Below, piece after piece: positions 15,644 through 23,939 of a stretch of 64,000 nt of DNA. How positions within the stretch are numbered: position 1 is the first letter of the stretch; every line of letters starts with the position of its first letter. This DNA comes from Rhizobium rhizogenes NBRC 13257 (GTDB lineage Bacteria; Pseudomonadota; Alphaproteobacteria; Rhizobiales; Rhizobiaceae): NCBI RefSeq assembly GCF_000696095.1, contig NZ_BAYX01000007.1:124001-188000 (forward strand), read 5' to 3'. Made by a program: the position numbers and the translations under genes. The notes below the pieces were generated by a model that was not told the DNA's origin, searched no databases, and worked only from the letters and a program-made list of their open reading frames with translations.

Positions 15644-17185
15644 TTAGGCTTCGCCGAACCATCGCGACGCGGCCTGTGCAACCTCCTCCTGGTTGGGAGC
15701 ATCCTCACCAACCCAGGCGACGATGCCGTCAGGCCGCACGAGCAAGGCGCTCAGGCCAAGCCTGTCCTTGGCATCGCTTGCGACATAGACGATACGACCC
15801 TTCCAGCGGCTCGCCAGCGCTTGAAGCGGCGCATCGGCCTCAAAGTCCAGCAACAGGCCTTTCCCGTTTTGGAGGTGATCACCGAGCTTCGTCCCGTCAG
15901 CCAGCTCGAAATCGGGAGCGCTGCGGCCCACGAGCGGGTGACTGCCTCCAAGCTCATAGCGGAGAGACACTCCCCAGACGCGCTCGGCGAAATAGGTCGC
16001 GCCGTCGCGTGTGTCGATGAGATCACGAATAATGGCTTCGAGCGCGCGTGAGCTCCTGCTCGGCCGCATGAGCGCCACCTGGGCGCGCGACCAGTCGAGA
16101 ACCTGCGCTCCGACCGAATGACGTTCGCTGACGTAGCTATCAAGCAGATCGGCTGGCGCGTTACCGTGGATCGTCGCAGCCAGCTTCCATCCCAGGTTCA
16201 TTGCGTCGCCAAGTCCGAGGTTAAGCCCCTGACCGCCCAGCGGAGAGTGGATGTGGGCGGCATCGCCGGCAAGCAGCACCCGCCCGTTGCGATAAGCCGT
16301 CGCCTGGTAGGCGCGATCCGTCCAGGTGGTCGCAAGCCGGAGGGCCGTCAGTGTGACCTCGGTGCCGGAGATATGGCGCAATACCGCCTGCACATGTTCG
16401 AGCGTCATCGGCTGCGCCCGGTGGAAAGCACCCCCGTCGAAATCGACCATCGCGATGGTCCCCGGCTTTTGATAAGTATACATGCCCGTCGGCGTGTAGT
16501 GACGGCCTACGCGGAGCTTGTCAGGGTCGGCCATCTCGACGTCAGCGGAATAGCCGGTGAACTCGGGATCTGTGCCGACGAACGCAAATCCGGCTGCCTT
16601 GCGTACAGTGCTGCGGCCGCCATCGCAGCCGACGAGCCAGCGTCCGCGAAAAATCTCACCACCGGCGCAAATAGTCACGCCGTCGCCCGACTGTTCGAGG
16701 CCCTCGACGCCAAGGCCGCGCCTGATCTCGACGCCCATCGCGCTTGCGCGAGCGACCAGGACGGTTTCGAGATACTCCATCTCGACCGCCATGCCAGTGC
16801 CGGCCGGACTTGGCAGACGATACGGCCATTTCGAGGTGTCGACGTTGTCCAAATAGAACTGAATTCCGGCGAAATGGCCGCCCGGGCGGCGCGACTGTTG
16901 CATCCAATGCGGGGTAGCCGAAGCACTGCCGTCAGCCGTTTGATCTTTCGTGCGCTGCGGTTTCGTGATGTCGTCCAGCAACCCGCGACGGTAAAAGGCT
17001 TCGATGGTGGGCGCGGAAAGGCCACGCATGCCAAACGGAAGCCGCTTCAAGGGTGAATGCGGGTCTTCGGCTTGCTCCAGCACCAGCACCGAGAGGTCTG
17101 CCATGCGCAGCTCACAGGCGAGAAACAGACCTACGGGGCCTGCACCGGCAATCACAACATCATGGATCATAGGAAGGTCGGTCAT
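15644..17185 (-). CDS. FAD-dependent aromatic-ring hydroxylase (PheA/TfdB type)
   Basis: A 513-residue class A flavin monooxygenase. The Rossmann motif GAGPVG (14-19), the DG motif GCDGGRS (186-192) and the second FAD motif GDAAHIHSPLGGQG (307-320) are all present; the last about 120 residues form the thioredoxin-like C-terminal domain of phenol and related hydroxylases. It should hydroxylate a phenolic ring with NAD(P)H and oxygen. No dedicated regulator is adjacent, but a large interrupted inverted repeat lies 57 bp upstream of the start. Its product could feed the neighbouring ring-cleaving dioxygenase; that link is inference. Confidence 0.88.
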   Translation of the reverse strand: MTDLPMIHDVVIAGAGPVGLFLACELRMADLSVLVLEQAEDPHSPLKRLPFGMRGLSAPTIEAFYRRGLLDDITKPQRTKDQTADGSASATPHWMQQSRRPGGHFAGIQFYLDNVDTSKWPYRLPSPAGTGMAVEMEYLETVLVARASAMGVEIRRGLGVEGLEQSGDGVTICAGGEIFRGRWLVGCDGGRSTVRKAAGFAFVGTDPEFTGYSADVEMADPDKLRVGRHYTPTGMYTYQKPGTIAMVDFDGGAFHRAQPMTLEHVQAVLRHISGTEVTLTALRLATTWTDRAYQATAYRNGRVLLAGDAAHIHSPLGGQGLNLGLGDAMNLGWKLAATIHGNAPADLLDSYVSERHSVGAQVLDWSRAQVALMRPSRSSRALEAIIRDLIDTRDGATYFAERVWGVSLRYELGGSHPLVGRSAPDFELADGTKLGDHLQNGKGLLLDFEADAPLQALASRWKGRIVYVASDAKDRLGLSALLVRPDGIVAWVGEDAPNQEEVAQAASRWFGEA

Positions 17186-17241
17186 GAACTACTCCTTGTG
17201 GCCGTTCGGCCGGAGCGGTTCGTCGATTTGAGAACCACACG

Positions 17242-17279
17242 GACGAACAATATGGACGCGCGAGCGTCCGTTGTTCGTC
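17242..17279. promoter_or_regulatory. Interrupted palindrome upstream of the ring hydroxylase
   Basis: Left arm GACGAACAA-tat-GGACGC and right arm GCGTCC-g-TTGTTCGTC are complementary apart from the 3-nt versus 1-nt bulge, with a 4-nt centre (GCGA). The 38-bp element ends 57 bp from the hydroxylase start. It is a candidate repressor operator (TetR-type size) or a strong hairpin in the leader RNA. Confidence 0.5.
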
Positions 17280-17440
17280 GTGGGACTCATGCATTGCGCA
17301 TGGACAGAGCTTCCGTTTCCGAAAGGACTTGGGCTAGACCACACCAAGTCGTGCCTTTTTCGACAGAGGCAACATAGCGTCTGGCCGGCCGATCGGCAAG
17401 AGAAGACGTTTTGTCGAAGACCGCGTCGCGTCTTTCGGCG

Positions 17441-19888
17441 TCACGCTTTGATCCGCACCATCTGCGGATCGTAAAGCGGCTTCAGCGACACCTGGCATGG
17501 CACGCGGCGCTGCGCGACATCGAGTTCGTAGCGGCCTCCAAGCACGAAATCCTCGGTAACCCCGCCGGAATCGCGGACATAGCCGTAGCCGATCGGCTTG
17601 CCGATCGTGTAGCCATAGCCGCCGCTCGACAGCCAGCCGACACGCTGGCCGTCGCGATAGATCGTCTCGCGGCCGAGAAGCACGGTCTCGGGGTCATCCG
17701 GCACAAAGCAGGCAAGCATCTTCTTCACCCCCGAGGCGAGCTGCCGCTCGATGGCCTCACGGCCCCGGAAAGCGGTACCCTTCTTCATCTTCATCGCCCA
17801 GGCCAGTCCTGCCTCGACCGGCGTGTGGTCGGCGCCGATGTCCGAGCCCCAGGCGCGATAGCCTTTTTCCAGCCGGCAGCTTTCGATGGCGCGATAGCCG
17901 GCATTGACGAGGCCATGGTCGCGGCCGGCGGCCATCAGCGTGTCATAGACCGTGGTGGCATATTCCACCGGCACATGCAGCTCATAGCCCAGTTCGCCGA
18001 CATAGGTGATGCGCAGCGCCCGGACCGGGCAGCCGTCGATGCCGACGGTCTTCACCCGGCCGAAAGGGAATGCGGCGTTGGAAACATCGGCCGACGTCAC
18101 AGCCTCCAACACGGCGCGCGAATGCGGCCCCATTAGCGATAGCACCGAATAGGCCGACGTCACGTCCACCAGCTCGGCATGCATCTCGGACGGGATGCTT
18201 TTCGCGATCCAGTCGAAATCATGCGTGGCAAAGCCCGTTCCCGTCGTGATGTAGAATTCGTTCTCGGCAACACGCGCCACGGTGACATCGCATTCGATGC
18301 CGCCCCGGTCGTTGAGCATCTGCGTATAGGTGAGCGCCCCCACCGGCTTGGCGACGTCGTTGGAGGCGATCCACGAGATCGCCGCCTCGGCCTCGCGGCC
18401 CTTGAGCACGAATTTGGCAAAAGAGGTCTGGTCGAAGATGACGGCCGCCTCGCGCACCGCCTTGTGCTCACGTCCCACAGCATCGAACCAATTCTGCCGT
18501 CCGTAGGTATAGACGTCATTCGGCTCCTCGCCGGCAAAGAGGTCGGCGAACCAGTTCGGCCGTTCCCAGCCGAGCTTTTCGCCGAAGCAGGCGCCCTGCG
18601 CCTTCAGCCGATCATAGAGCGGCGACTTGCGGCAGGGGCGGCCGCTCGCATACTCCTCGAAGGGCCAAGCCATGGTGTAGTGCTTGCCATAGGCTTCGAG
18701 CGTGCGGGTGCGTACCCAGTCCGTGTCGAAATGCGGACGGCCGAAGCGGCGGATATCGACCGGCCAGAGATCGTATGGCGGCTCACCCTTCGCCACCCAT
18801 TCGGCAAGCGCCATGCCCGCTCCACCGGCAGAGGCAATGCCAAAGGCGTTGAAACCGGCGCCGACGAAGAAGTTCTTCAGTTCCGGCGCCTCACCGAGAA
18901 TGAAATTGCCATCAGGCGTAAAGCTCTCTGGGCCGTTCAGAAGCTGCTTCACACCCGCCGTCTGCAGGCCCGGCACGCGCGCAAGCGCCTGCTCCATGAT
19001 CTGCTCGAAATGATCGAAATTGCTGTCGAGCAGCGTGTAGTGAAAGTCCCTGGGAATGCCGTCGACCGCCCAGGGGACCGGGTTCGGTTCATAACCGCCC
19101 ATGACCAGCCCACCGACCTCTTCCTTGTAATAGGTCAGCCTGTCGGGATCGCGCAGCGTCGGCAGGTTCGAGGGAACGCCGAAGGATTCGGTGATGAGAT
19201 ATTGATGCTCGACGGAGACGAGCGGCACGTTGACGCCGAAGCGCGCCGCGAAAGCCCGCGTCCATTGCCCGGCGCAGACGACGACGCGCTCGCATTCGAT
19301 GCTGCCTTTGTCGGTGATGACGGCACGGATCCTGCCCTTGTCGATCTCCAGATCGAGAACTTCGGTATCCTCGAAAATCGAAACGCCGGCCATGCGGGCG
19401 CCCTTTGCCAGCGCCTGGGTGATATCGGAGGGATTGGCCTGTCCATCTGTTGGGAGAAAAGCTGCGCCGACCAGATCGTCTATGTCCATCAACGGCCAGA
19501 GGTCGAAGGCTTCCTGCGGCGTCAGGAGATGCATTTGCAGCCCGAAGGATTGCGCCGTCGTCGCCTGCCGCTTGACCTCCGTCCAGCGTTCCTCGTTGCA
19601 GGCGAGGCGCAAACCGCCATTCATCTTCCAACCGGTGGCAAGCCCCGTCTCGGCCTCCAGCCTCTTGTAGAGATCGACGGAATAGCCGAGCATCTGCGTG
19701 ATATTGGCGCTGGTCCGCAATTGTCCGACCAGACCGGCAGCGTGGAATGTTGTGCCCGACGTCAATTTCTTGCGCTCCAGCAAAACCGTATCGGTCAGCC
19801 CGAGCTTGGCGAGATGATAGGCCGTCGAGCAGCCGATAATGCCGCCGCCGATGACGACCGCCTTGGCTGTTTTGGGCAGTTCCTTCAT
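17441..19888 (-). CDS. Dimethylglycine/sarcosine dehydrogenase-like FAD-GcvT protein
   Basis: An 815-residue two-part enzyme. The N-terminal DAO-type FAD domain starts with VVIGGGIIGCSTAYHLAKLG (about residues 11-30); the C-terminal half is a GcvT aminomethyltransferase domain (from about residue 430) with the usual GELGYELHVP and GYRAIESCRLEKGYRAWG segments. Such enzymes demethylate N-methyl amines and pass the one-carbon unit to tetrahydrofolate. It follows the choline-kinase-like gene by 9 bp and is divergent from a DeoR regulator, suggesting a pathway for a choline- or N-methylglycine-related compound. The ATG has GAGGTG upstream. Confidence 0.88.
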   Translation of the reverse strand: MKELPKTAKAVVIGGGIIGCSTAYHLAKLGLTDTVLLERKKLTSGTTFHAAGLVGQLRTSANITQMLGYSVDLYKRLEAETGLATGWKMNGGLRLACNEERWTEVKRQATTAQSFGLQMHLLTPQEAFDLWPLMDIDDLVGAAFLPTDGQANPSDITQALAKGARMAGVSIFEDTEVLDLEIDKGRIRAVITDKGSIECERVVVCAGQWTRAFAARFGVNVPLVSVEHQYLITESFGVPSNLPTLRDPDRLTYYKEEVGGLVMGGYEPNPVPWAVDGIPRDFHYTLLDSNFDHFEQIMEQALARVPGLQTAGVKQLLNGPESFTPDGNFILGEAPELKNFFVGAGFNAFGIASAGGAGMALAEWVAKGEPPYDLWPVDIRRFGRPHFDTDWVRTRTLEAYGKHYTMAWPFEEYASGRPCRKSPLYDRLKAQGACFGEKLGWERPNWFADLFAGEEPNDVYTYGRQNWFDAVGREHKAVREAAVIFDQTSFAKFVLKGREAEAAISWIASNDVAKPVGALTYTQMLNDRGGIECDVTVARVAENEFYITTGTGFATHDFDWIAKSIPSEMHAELVDVTSAYSVLSLMGPHSRAVLEAVTSADVSNAAFPFGRVKTVGIDGCPVRALRITYVGELGYELHVPVEYATTVYDTLMAAGRDHGLVNAGYRAIESCRLEKGYRAWGSDIGADHTPVEAGLAWAMKMKKGTAFRGREAIERQLASGVKKMLACFVPDDPETVLLGRETIYRDGQRVGWLSSGGYGYTIGKPIGYGYVRDSGGVTEDFVLGGRYELDVAQRRVPCQVSLKPLYDPQMVRIKA

Positions 19889-19897
19889 CGCATCACC

Positions 19898-20776
19898 TCA
19901 AGAATTCCGGAATGATTGATAGACGCATTCAAACCGCGCCAGATTTTCGCTCGTATAGGCTGAATAATCGAAGTCGATGTCGGAGTGGATTTCTGAGACC
20001 ATGCTCCACATCGTCTCGCGCAACAATGACGCGCATTTCATCGCCTGATAGCGCCGCCGGAGATCGTCACGCACCGGCGCCTCGAAATAAGCCTCCAGCA
20101 TCGCGGTTTCTTGCCCCTCGGAGAAAGCATTGTTGGAGGCGAGACCGCCGAGATCGAAGAGTGGCGTGTTAAAGCCGGCATAGTCCCAATCGATCAGCCA
20201 GAGCCTTTTGCCATCGTCGAGGAAATTGGCGGCGAGCAGATCATTATGGCCGAAAGCGATTTCGAACGGACCGGCCGCTTGCTCCAGCCGCGCGGCGATA
20301 TCGAGAAAGGAAGGCAGCAATGCTCGATGCCGGCTTCCCCCTTCGTCGAGAAGGGCGGCATAGTCACGCACGACATGGAAAACCCAGAAGATTGCGGCCG
20401 CACCGCGAAAATGCTTGGAAACATCCCGGTGGCAGGAGCGAACGAGCGGCACTATGCGCGCCAGCATCGACGGCGCGCGGATATCCTCGGCCGTAAGCGC
20501 CTTGCCGTCGACATAGTCGAGCACGAGGATGCCGGGCTCATGATGGATCACCGCGGGCGACAACCCGGCCGCATGCGCAGCCCTGCTCGCCGCCACCTCA
20601 TGAGCCCGGCTGATATGATGAACCGGAATATCTGTTCCGAGCCTGACGACGAAACGCCGCCCGCCGTCCGTGACCAGAAAATTGCGATTCGTGATGCCGC
20701 CCACCAGCGGAGCGATCTCGATCGGCCCGCGCCAGATGCCAAGAGCATGTATTCTGTCTTCGGGTGTTGCGGCCAT
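19898..20776 (-). CDS. Choline/ethanolamine-kinase-like phosphotransferase
   Basis: A 292-residue aminoglycoside-phosphotransferase-fold kinase. The catalytic loop FGHNDLLAANFL (HxDxxxxN) and the metal motif LIDWDYAGFN are clear, as is an N-terminal glycine-loop region (LVGGITNRNFLV). It should phosphorylate a small hydroxyl substrate such as choline or ethanolamine with ATP. The start at 20776 (GGGGTAGGG upstream) was preferred to an in-frame ATG at 20803. First gene of an operon with the dehydrogenase at 17441. Confidence 0.83.
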   Translation of the reverse strand: MAATPEDRIHALGIWRGPIEIAPLVGGITNRNFLVTDGGRRFVVRLGTDIPVHHISRAHEVAASRAAHAAGLSPAVIHHEPGILVLDYVDGKALTAEDIRAPSMLARIVPLVRSCHRDVSKHFRGAAAIFWVFHVVRDYAALLDEGGSRHRALLPSFLDIAARLEQAAGPFEIAFGHNDLLAANFLDDGKRLWLIDWDYAGFNTPLFDLGGLASNNAFSEGQETAMLEAYFEAPVRDDLRRRYQAMKCASLLRETMWSMVSEIHSDIDFDYSAYTSENLARFECVYQSFRNS

Positions 20777-21108
20777 CCCTACCCCAGCGCGGCGATTGCG
20801 CATCTCTTGGATGCAAGAGGTTCCCCACAAACGGAGAACTGTCAAGAACCGGCCACAAAATGAAACGGCCAAGAGGCTTTTTGTTGGGTTATGTCAGTCA
20901 AGAAAGTTTGCCGCATATTAGGTTATGGACGGCGACAATAGAAAGCTTCATCGCCAGCGGGATTTGGCCTAAAAATTAAATCTCGGGATGATTGCAGCAA
21001 GAGCGCTTGTCTTCGCGGCATTATCCCGCTCTAGATGTTCGCAGGCATGGCCTCCTCCGCAAGCCAGTTTCAACGTTTTCGGATCATGCCCCAGATAGGA
21101 TCGAAACC
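20777..21108. other. Divergent promoter region, kinase operon / DeoR gene
   Basis: This 332-bp gap has no gene. The middle (about 20870-20985) is AT-rich and is the likely site of the two divergent promoters and the DeoR operator. No convincing repeated operator or riboswitch fold was found by eye. Confidence 0.5.
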
Positions 21109-21912
21109 ATGACGGGCATCTCGCCGACGCCGCTTCATTCGAACCATCGGGAACGCGAGATCCTGGAGGAGCTCCGGCTCGCCGGCGGGGCTAGCCGCAT
21201 CCAGTTCCTCGCCGAGCGGCTGGACGTCTCGGAAGAGACCATCCGGCGCAATATCCGCAGCCTGGAGGCCCATGGCCTCGTCACCAAGGTCCATGGCGGC
21301 GTCCACATCAAGGACTCGTTCATCGAACAACCTCTGCATTTCCGCATGAACGAGAACGCGGAAGCCAAGCGCGTCATTGCAGCCCGTGTCGCGATGATCA
21401 TACAGGACGGCGACACGATATTTCTCGATATCGGCTCGACCACAGCCTTCATCGCCGTGGCGCTGCAGAAGCATCAGAACCTCTTCATCGTCACCAATGC
21501 GGTCTCGGTGGCGCATGCGCTGGCAACCCGCAACGGCAACCGCATCTTCTTTGCCGGCGGCGAACTGCGCAGCCACGATGGCGGCGCCTTCGGTGCTGAG
21601 GCGACCAACTTCCTGCGCCGCTTCAATGTCCGTCATGCAATATTATCCGTCGGCGCCGTCAACGCCACCTCCGGCTTTATGCTGCACGATCTGGAGGAAG
21701 CGGAATATTCCCGTGAGGCGGCGCGGCGTGCCGAAAACCGCATCATCGTCGCCGATAGCGCCAAATTCGGCCGCAGCGCGCCCATCATCATCGACGATCC
21801 CTCCATTTACGACATGATGGTCACTGACGACGTGCCGCCGCCGGATATCCGGGCCATGCTCGAGCGCAACAACATCGACCTCGTCGTCGCCGGCCAGCGC
21901 CGCGCGGAGTAG
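21109..21912 (+). CDS. DeoR/GlpR-family transcriptional regulator
   Basis: A 267-residue regulator. The N-terminal HTH (NHREREILEELRLAGGASRI, then LAERLDVSEETIRRNIRSLE) is typical of DeoR. The C-terminal sugar-phosphate-sensor domain shows DIGSTTAFIA and the VAD-x-x-KFG end motif (IIVADSAKFGR). It is divergent from the kinase/dehydrogenase operon and probably represses it, responding to a phosphorylated intermediate, which would fit the kinase as inducer-producing enzyme. The ATG at 21109 was chosen because the upstream extension is not family-like. Confidence 0.9.
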   Translation: MTGISPTPLHSNHREREILEELRLAGGASRIQFLAERLDVSEETIRRNIRSLEAHGLVTKVHGGVHIKDSFIEQPLHFRMNENAEAKRVIAARVAMIIQDGDTIFLDIGSTTAFIAVALQKHQNLFIVTNAVSVAHALATRNGNRIFFAGGELRSHDGGAFGAEATNFLRRFNVRHAILSVGAVNATSGFMLHDLEEAEYSREAARRAENRIIVADSAKFGRSAPIIIDDPSIYDMMVTDDVPPPDIRAMLERNNIDLVVAGQRRAE

Positions 21913-21919
21913 CGCGGGG

Positions 21920-22801
21920 CTAACCCTTACACATGGCTTCCAGCGTCAGCGCCGCCTTGCTGGCATGGCGCTCCTTGTGGCGCAGCAGGCGGAAGCTGCG
22001 GACGGGCAGATCGAAGGCTGCTTGCACCAGCAAACCCTGTCCGAGATAGGCCCCGGCCGCCGCACTCGAGATTGCCGCGGCACTCTGCCCGGAGCAGACC
22101 GCCGACAACACGGCCTCGTTCGACGGCAGGACGAGCGCCACGCCGAGATCTCGCGGCGAAGCACCAAGCTTTGCGATGGCATTTTCGAATTCGGACCGCG
22201 TGCCCGACCCTTCCTCGCGCATCACCCAGGACGTGCCGCTGGCAAGATCGGAAACAGAAAGTTGCCTGCCGTCCGCCCAGGGATGAGCCGGCGGCACGAC
22301 GATCACCAGCGCGTCCTGCGCGACCACCTTCATCGACAGGGCCGGCACATCCACCTCGCCTTCGACGAAGCCCAGTTCGGCAGTCCCCTCGATCACCGCT
22401 TCGGTGACCGTGCGCGTATTGCCGATCGTCAGATCGAGCTCGATGCCGGGGTATTCCTTGTGGAACCGCATCAGTATGGGCGGCAGCCAGTAGCTGGCGA
22501 TAGTTTGGCTGGCGCAGAGGCTAAGCCGGCCGCGTTGCAGGCCACCGAGTTCGGAGAGCATGAGTTCGGCAGACCGCACGCGTGCCAGCGTCGCCCTGGC
22601 CTCACCGAGAAAGGTGCGGCCGGTCTCCGTCAGCTCGATGCGCCGGCCGACACGGTGAAACAGTTCGACGCCATAATAGGCTTCGAGGTTCTTGATCGCC
22701 GAGCTGACCGCCGACGGCGTCAGGTGGATGGCCTCGGCCGCATGCGTCAAATGCTCCCGCTCGGCGACGGCGACGAAAATGGCGAGTTGCTCGAAGGTCA
22801 T
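21920..22801 (-). CDS. LysR-family regulator (CysL/YeiE-like)
   Basis: A 293-residue LysR regulator with HTH EHLTHAAEAIHLTPSAVSSA (about residues 16-35) and wing YYGVELFHRVGRRIELTETG. It is divergent from a YeiH-type membrane protein, the same pairing as yeiE-yeiH of enterobacteria and cysL-like genes, so it probably controls that gene in response to a sulfur compound. The C-terminal sensor half is complete. Confidence 0.9.
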   Translation of the reverse strand: MTFEQLAIFVAVAEREHLTHAAEAIHLTPSAVSSAIKNLEAYYGVELFHRVGRRIELTETGRTFLGEARATLARVRSAELMLSELGGLQRGRLSLCASQTIASYWLPPILMRFHKEYPGIELDLTIGNTRTVTEAVIEGTAELGFVEGEVDVPALSMKVVAQDALVIVVPPAHPWADGRQLSVSDLASGTSWVMREEGSGTRSEFENAIAKLGASPRDLGVALVLPSNEAVLSAVCSGQSAAAISSAAAGAYLGQGLLVQAAFDLPVRSFRLLRHKERHASKAALTLEAMCKG

Positions 22802-22819
22802 GGGAAATCATTCTAATTT

Positions 22820-22848
22820 ATCGAACGAAACATAGGATAATATTCGAT
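22820..22848. promoter_or_regulatory. Inverted repeat in LysR/YeiH intergenic region
   Basis: ATCGAA (22820-22825) and TTCGAT (22843-22848) face each other across 17 bp of AT-rich sequence in the gap between the divergent LysR and YeiH genes. It is a candidate regulator binding site; the spacing is longer than a standard T-N11-A box. Confidence 0.4.
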
Positions 22849-22916
22849 GGATGTCGACATCAGGAGATGAGACTTTCCCGGCACAACAATTCTTCATAGC
22901 CGAATGGCGGTGCCGC

Positions 22917-23939
22917 ATGCCCATCTTTCAACGAACCGCGATCATCCTTCCAGGCCTCGCCCTCACCAGTGCAGTCGCGCTTCTCGCCTATGCCGGCGAA
23001 CGCGTGGAGATCGGTATCTTCGGCGGCAGGTGGATCGAGAGCCTGGTACTCGCCATTGCGCTCGGCATTGTCGTCTGCACCGTCGGCCCCCTGAAGCCCA
23101 GCCTGCGCCCCGGCATCGATTTCAGCGCCAAGATCCTGCTGGAAATCGCCATCGTGCTGCTGGGCGCCTCGATCAGCCTCTCGGCAATCGACCAGGCCGG
23201 TGTCTGGCTGATCGCCGGCATCGCCATCGTCGTCGTCATGTCGATCGCCGCGACCTATGCCATCAGCCGGCTGCTCGGACTGCCGCCGAAACTCGCCACA
23301 CTGATCGCCTGCGGCAACTCCATCTGCGGCAACTCGGCCATCGTCGCCGTCGCCCCCGTCATCGAGGCGGGCTCCGAGGAAACCGCCGCGGCCCTTGCCT
23401 TCACCGCCGTGCTCGGCATCGTTGCCGTCTTTCTGCTGCCGCTTCTCTATTTCCACGTCGGCATGAGCGTGGGGCAATATGGCGTGTTGGCGGGGCTGAC
23501 CGTCTATGCCGTGCCGCAGGTGCTTGCCGCCACCGCGCCGGTCGGCCTGCTGGCCGTGCAAACCGGCACGGTGGTCAAGCTCATCCGCGTCCTGATGCTC
23601 GGCCCGGTCATCTTCCTGCTCGGCATCATCACCAAAACCGAGACGGCAGCCACGGATAGCCATCCGAGCCACCGCCGCTCGCTGGTCCCCTGGTTCATTT
23701 GCGGCTTTCTCGGACTGATGGCCTTGCGCTCCTTCGGCCTGATCCCGGACACGCTGGTGGCGCCGATGGCACTCGTTTCGAACATATTGACGGTGATTGC
23801 GATGGCAGCACTCGGCCTGTCGGTGAATATCCGCTCCGTCGCCCATGCCGGCGGTCGGGTGATCGCGGCAGCCACGCTGTCACTGATGGCGCTCGGCCTT
23901 ATCAGCTATGCGCTGATTGCCGTCCTGCAGATCCACTAA
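22917..23939 (+). CDS. YeiH-family putative sulfate exporter
   Basis: A 340-residue membrane protein of the UPF0324/YeiH (PSE) family with about ten membrane helices. Conserved stretches include LLGASISLSAIDQAG (about residues 79-93) and the family hallmark CGNSICGNSAIVAVAPVI (about 131-148). The start at 22917 matches usual family length; an in-frame start at 22851 would add an unusual hydrophilic extension. The 3' end overlaps the convergent GGDEF-EAL gene by 38 bp. The exported ion is uncertain. Confidence 0.88.
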   Translation: MPIFQRTAIILPGLALTSAVALLAYAGERVEIGIFGGRWIESLVLAIALGIVVCTVGPLKPSLRPGIDFSAKILLEIAIVLLGASISLSAIDQAGVWLIAGIAIVVVMSIAATYAISRLLGLPPKLATLIACGNSICGNSAIVAVAPVIEAGSEETAAALAFTAVLGIVAVFLLPLLYFHVGMSVGQYGVLAGLTVYAVPQVLAATAPVGLLAVQTGTVVKLIRVLMLGPVIFLLGIITKTETAATDSHPSHRRSLVPWFICGFLGLMALRSFGLIPDTLVAPMALVSNILTVIAMAALGLSVNIRSVAHAGGRVIAAATLSLMALGLISYALIAVLQIH

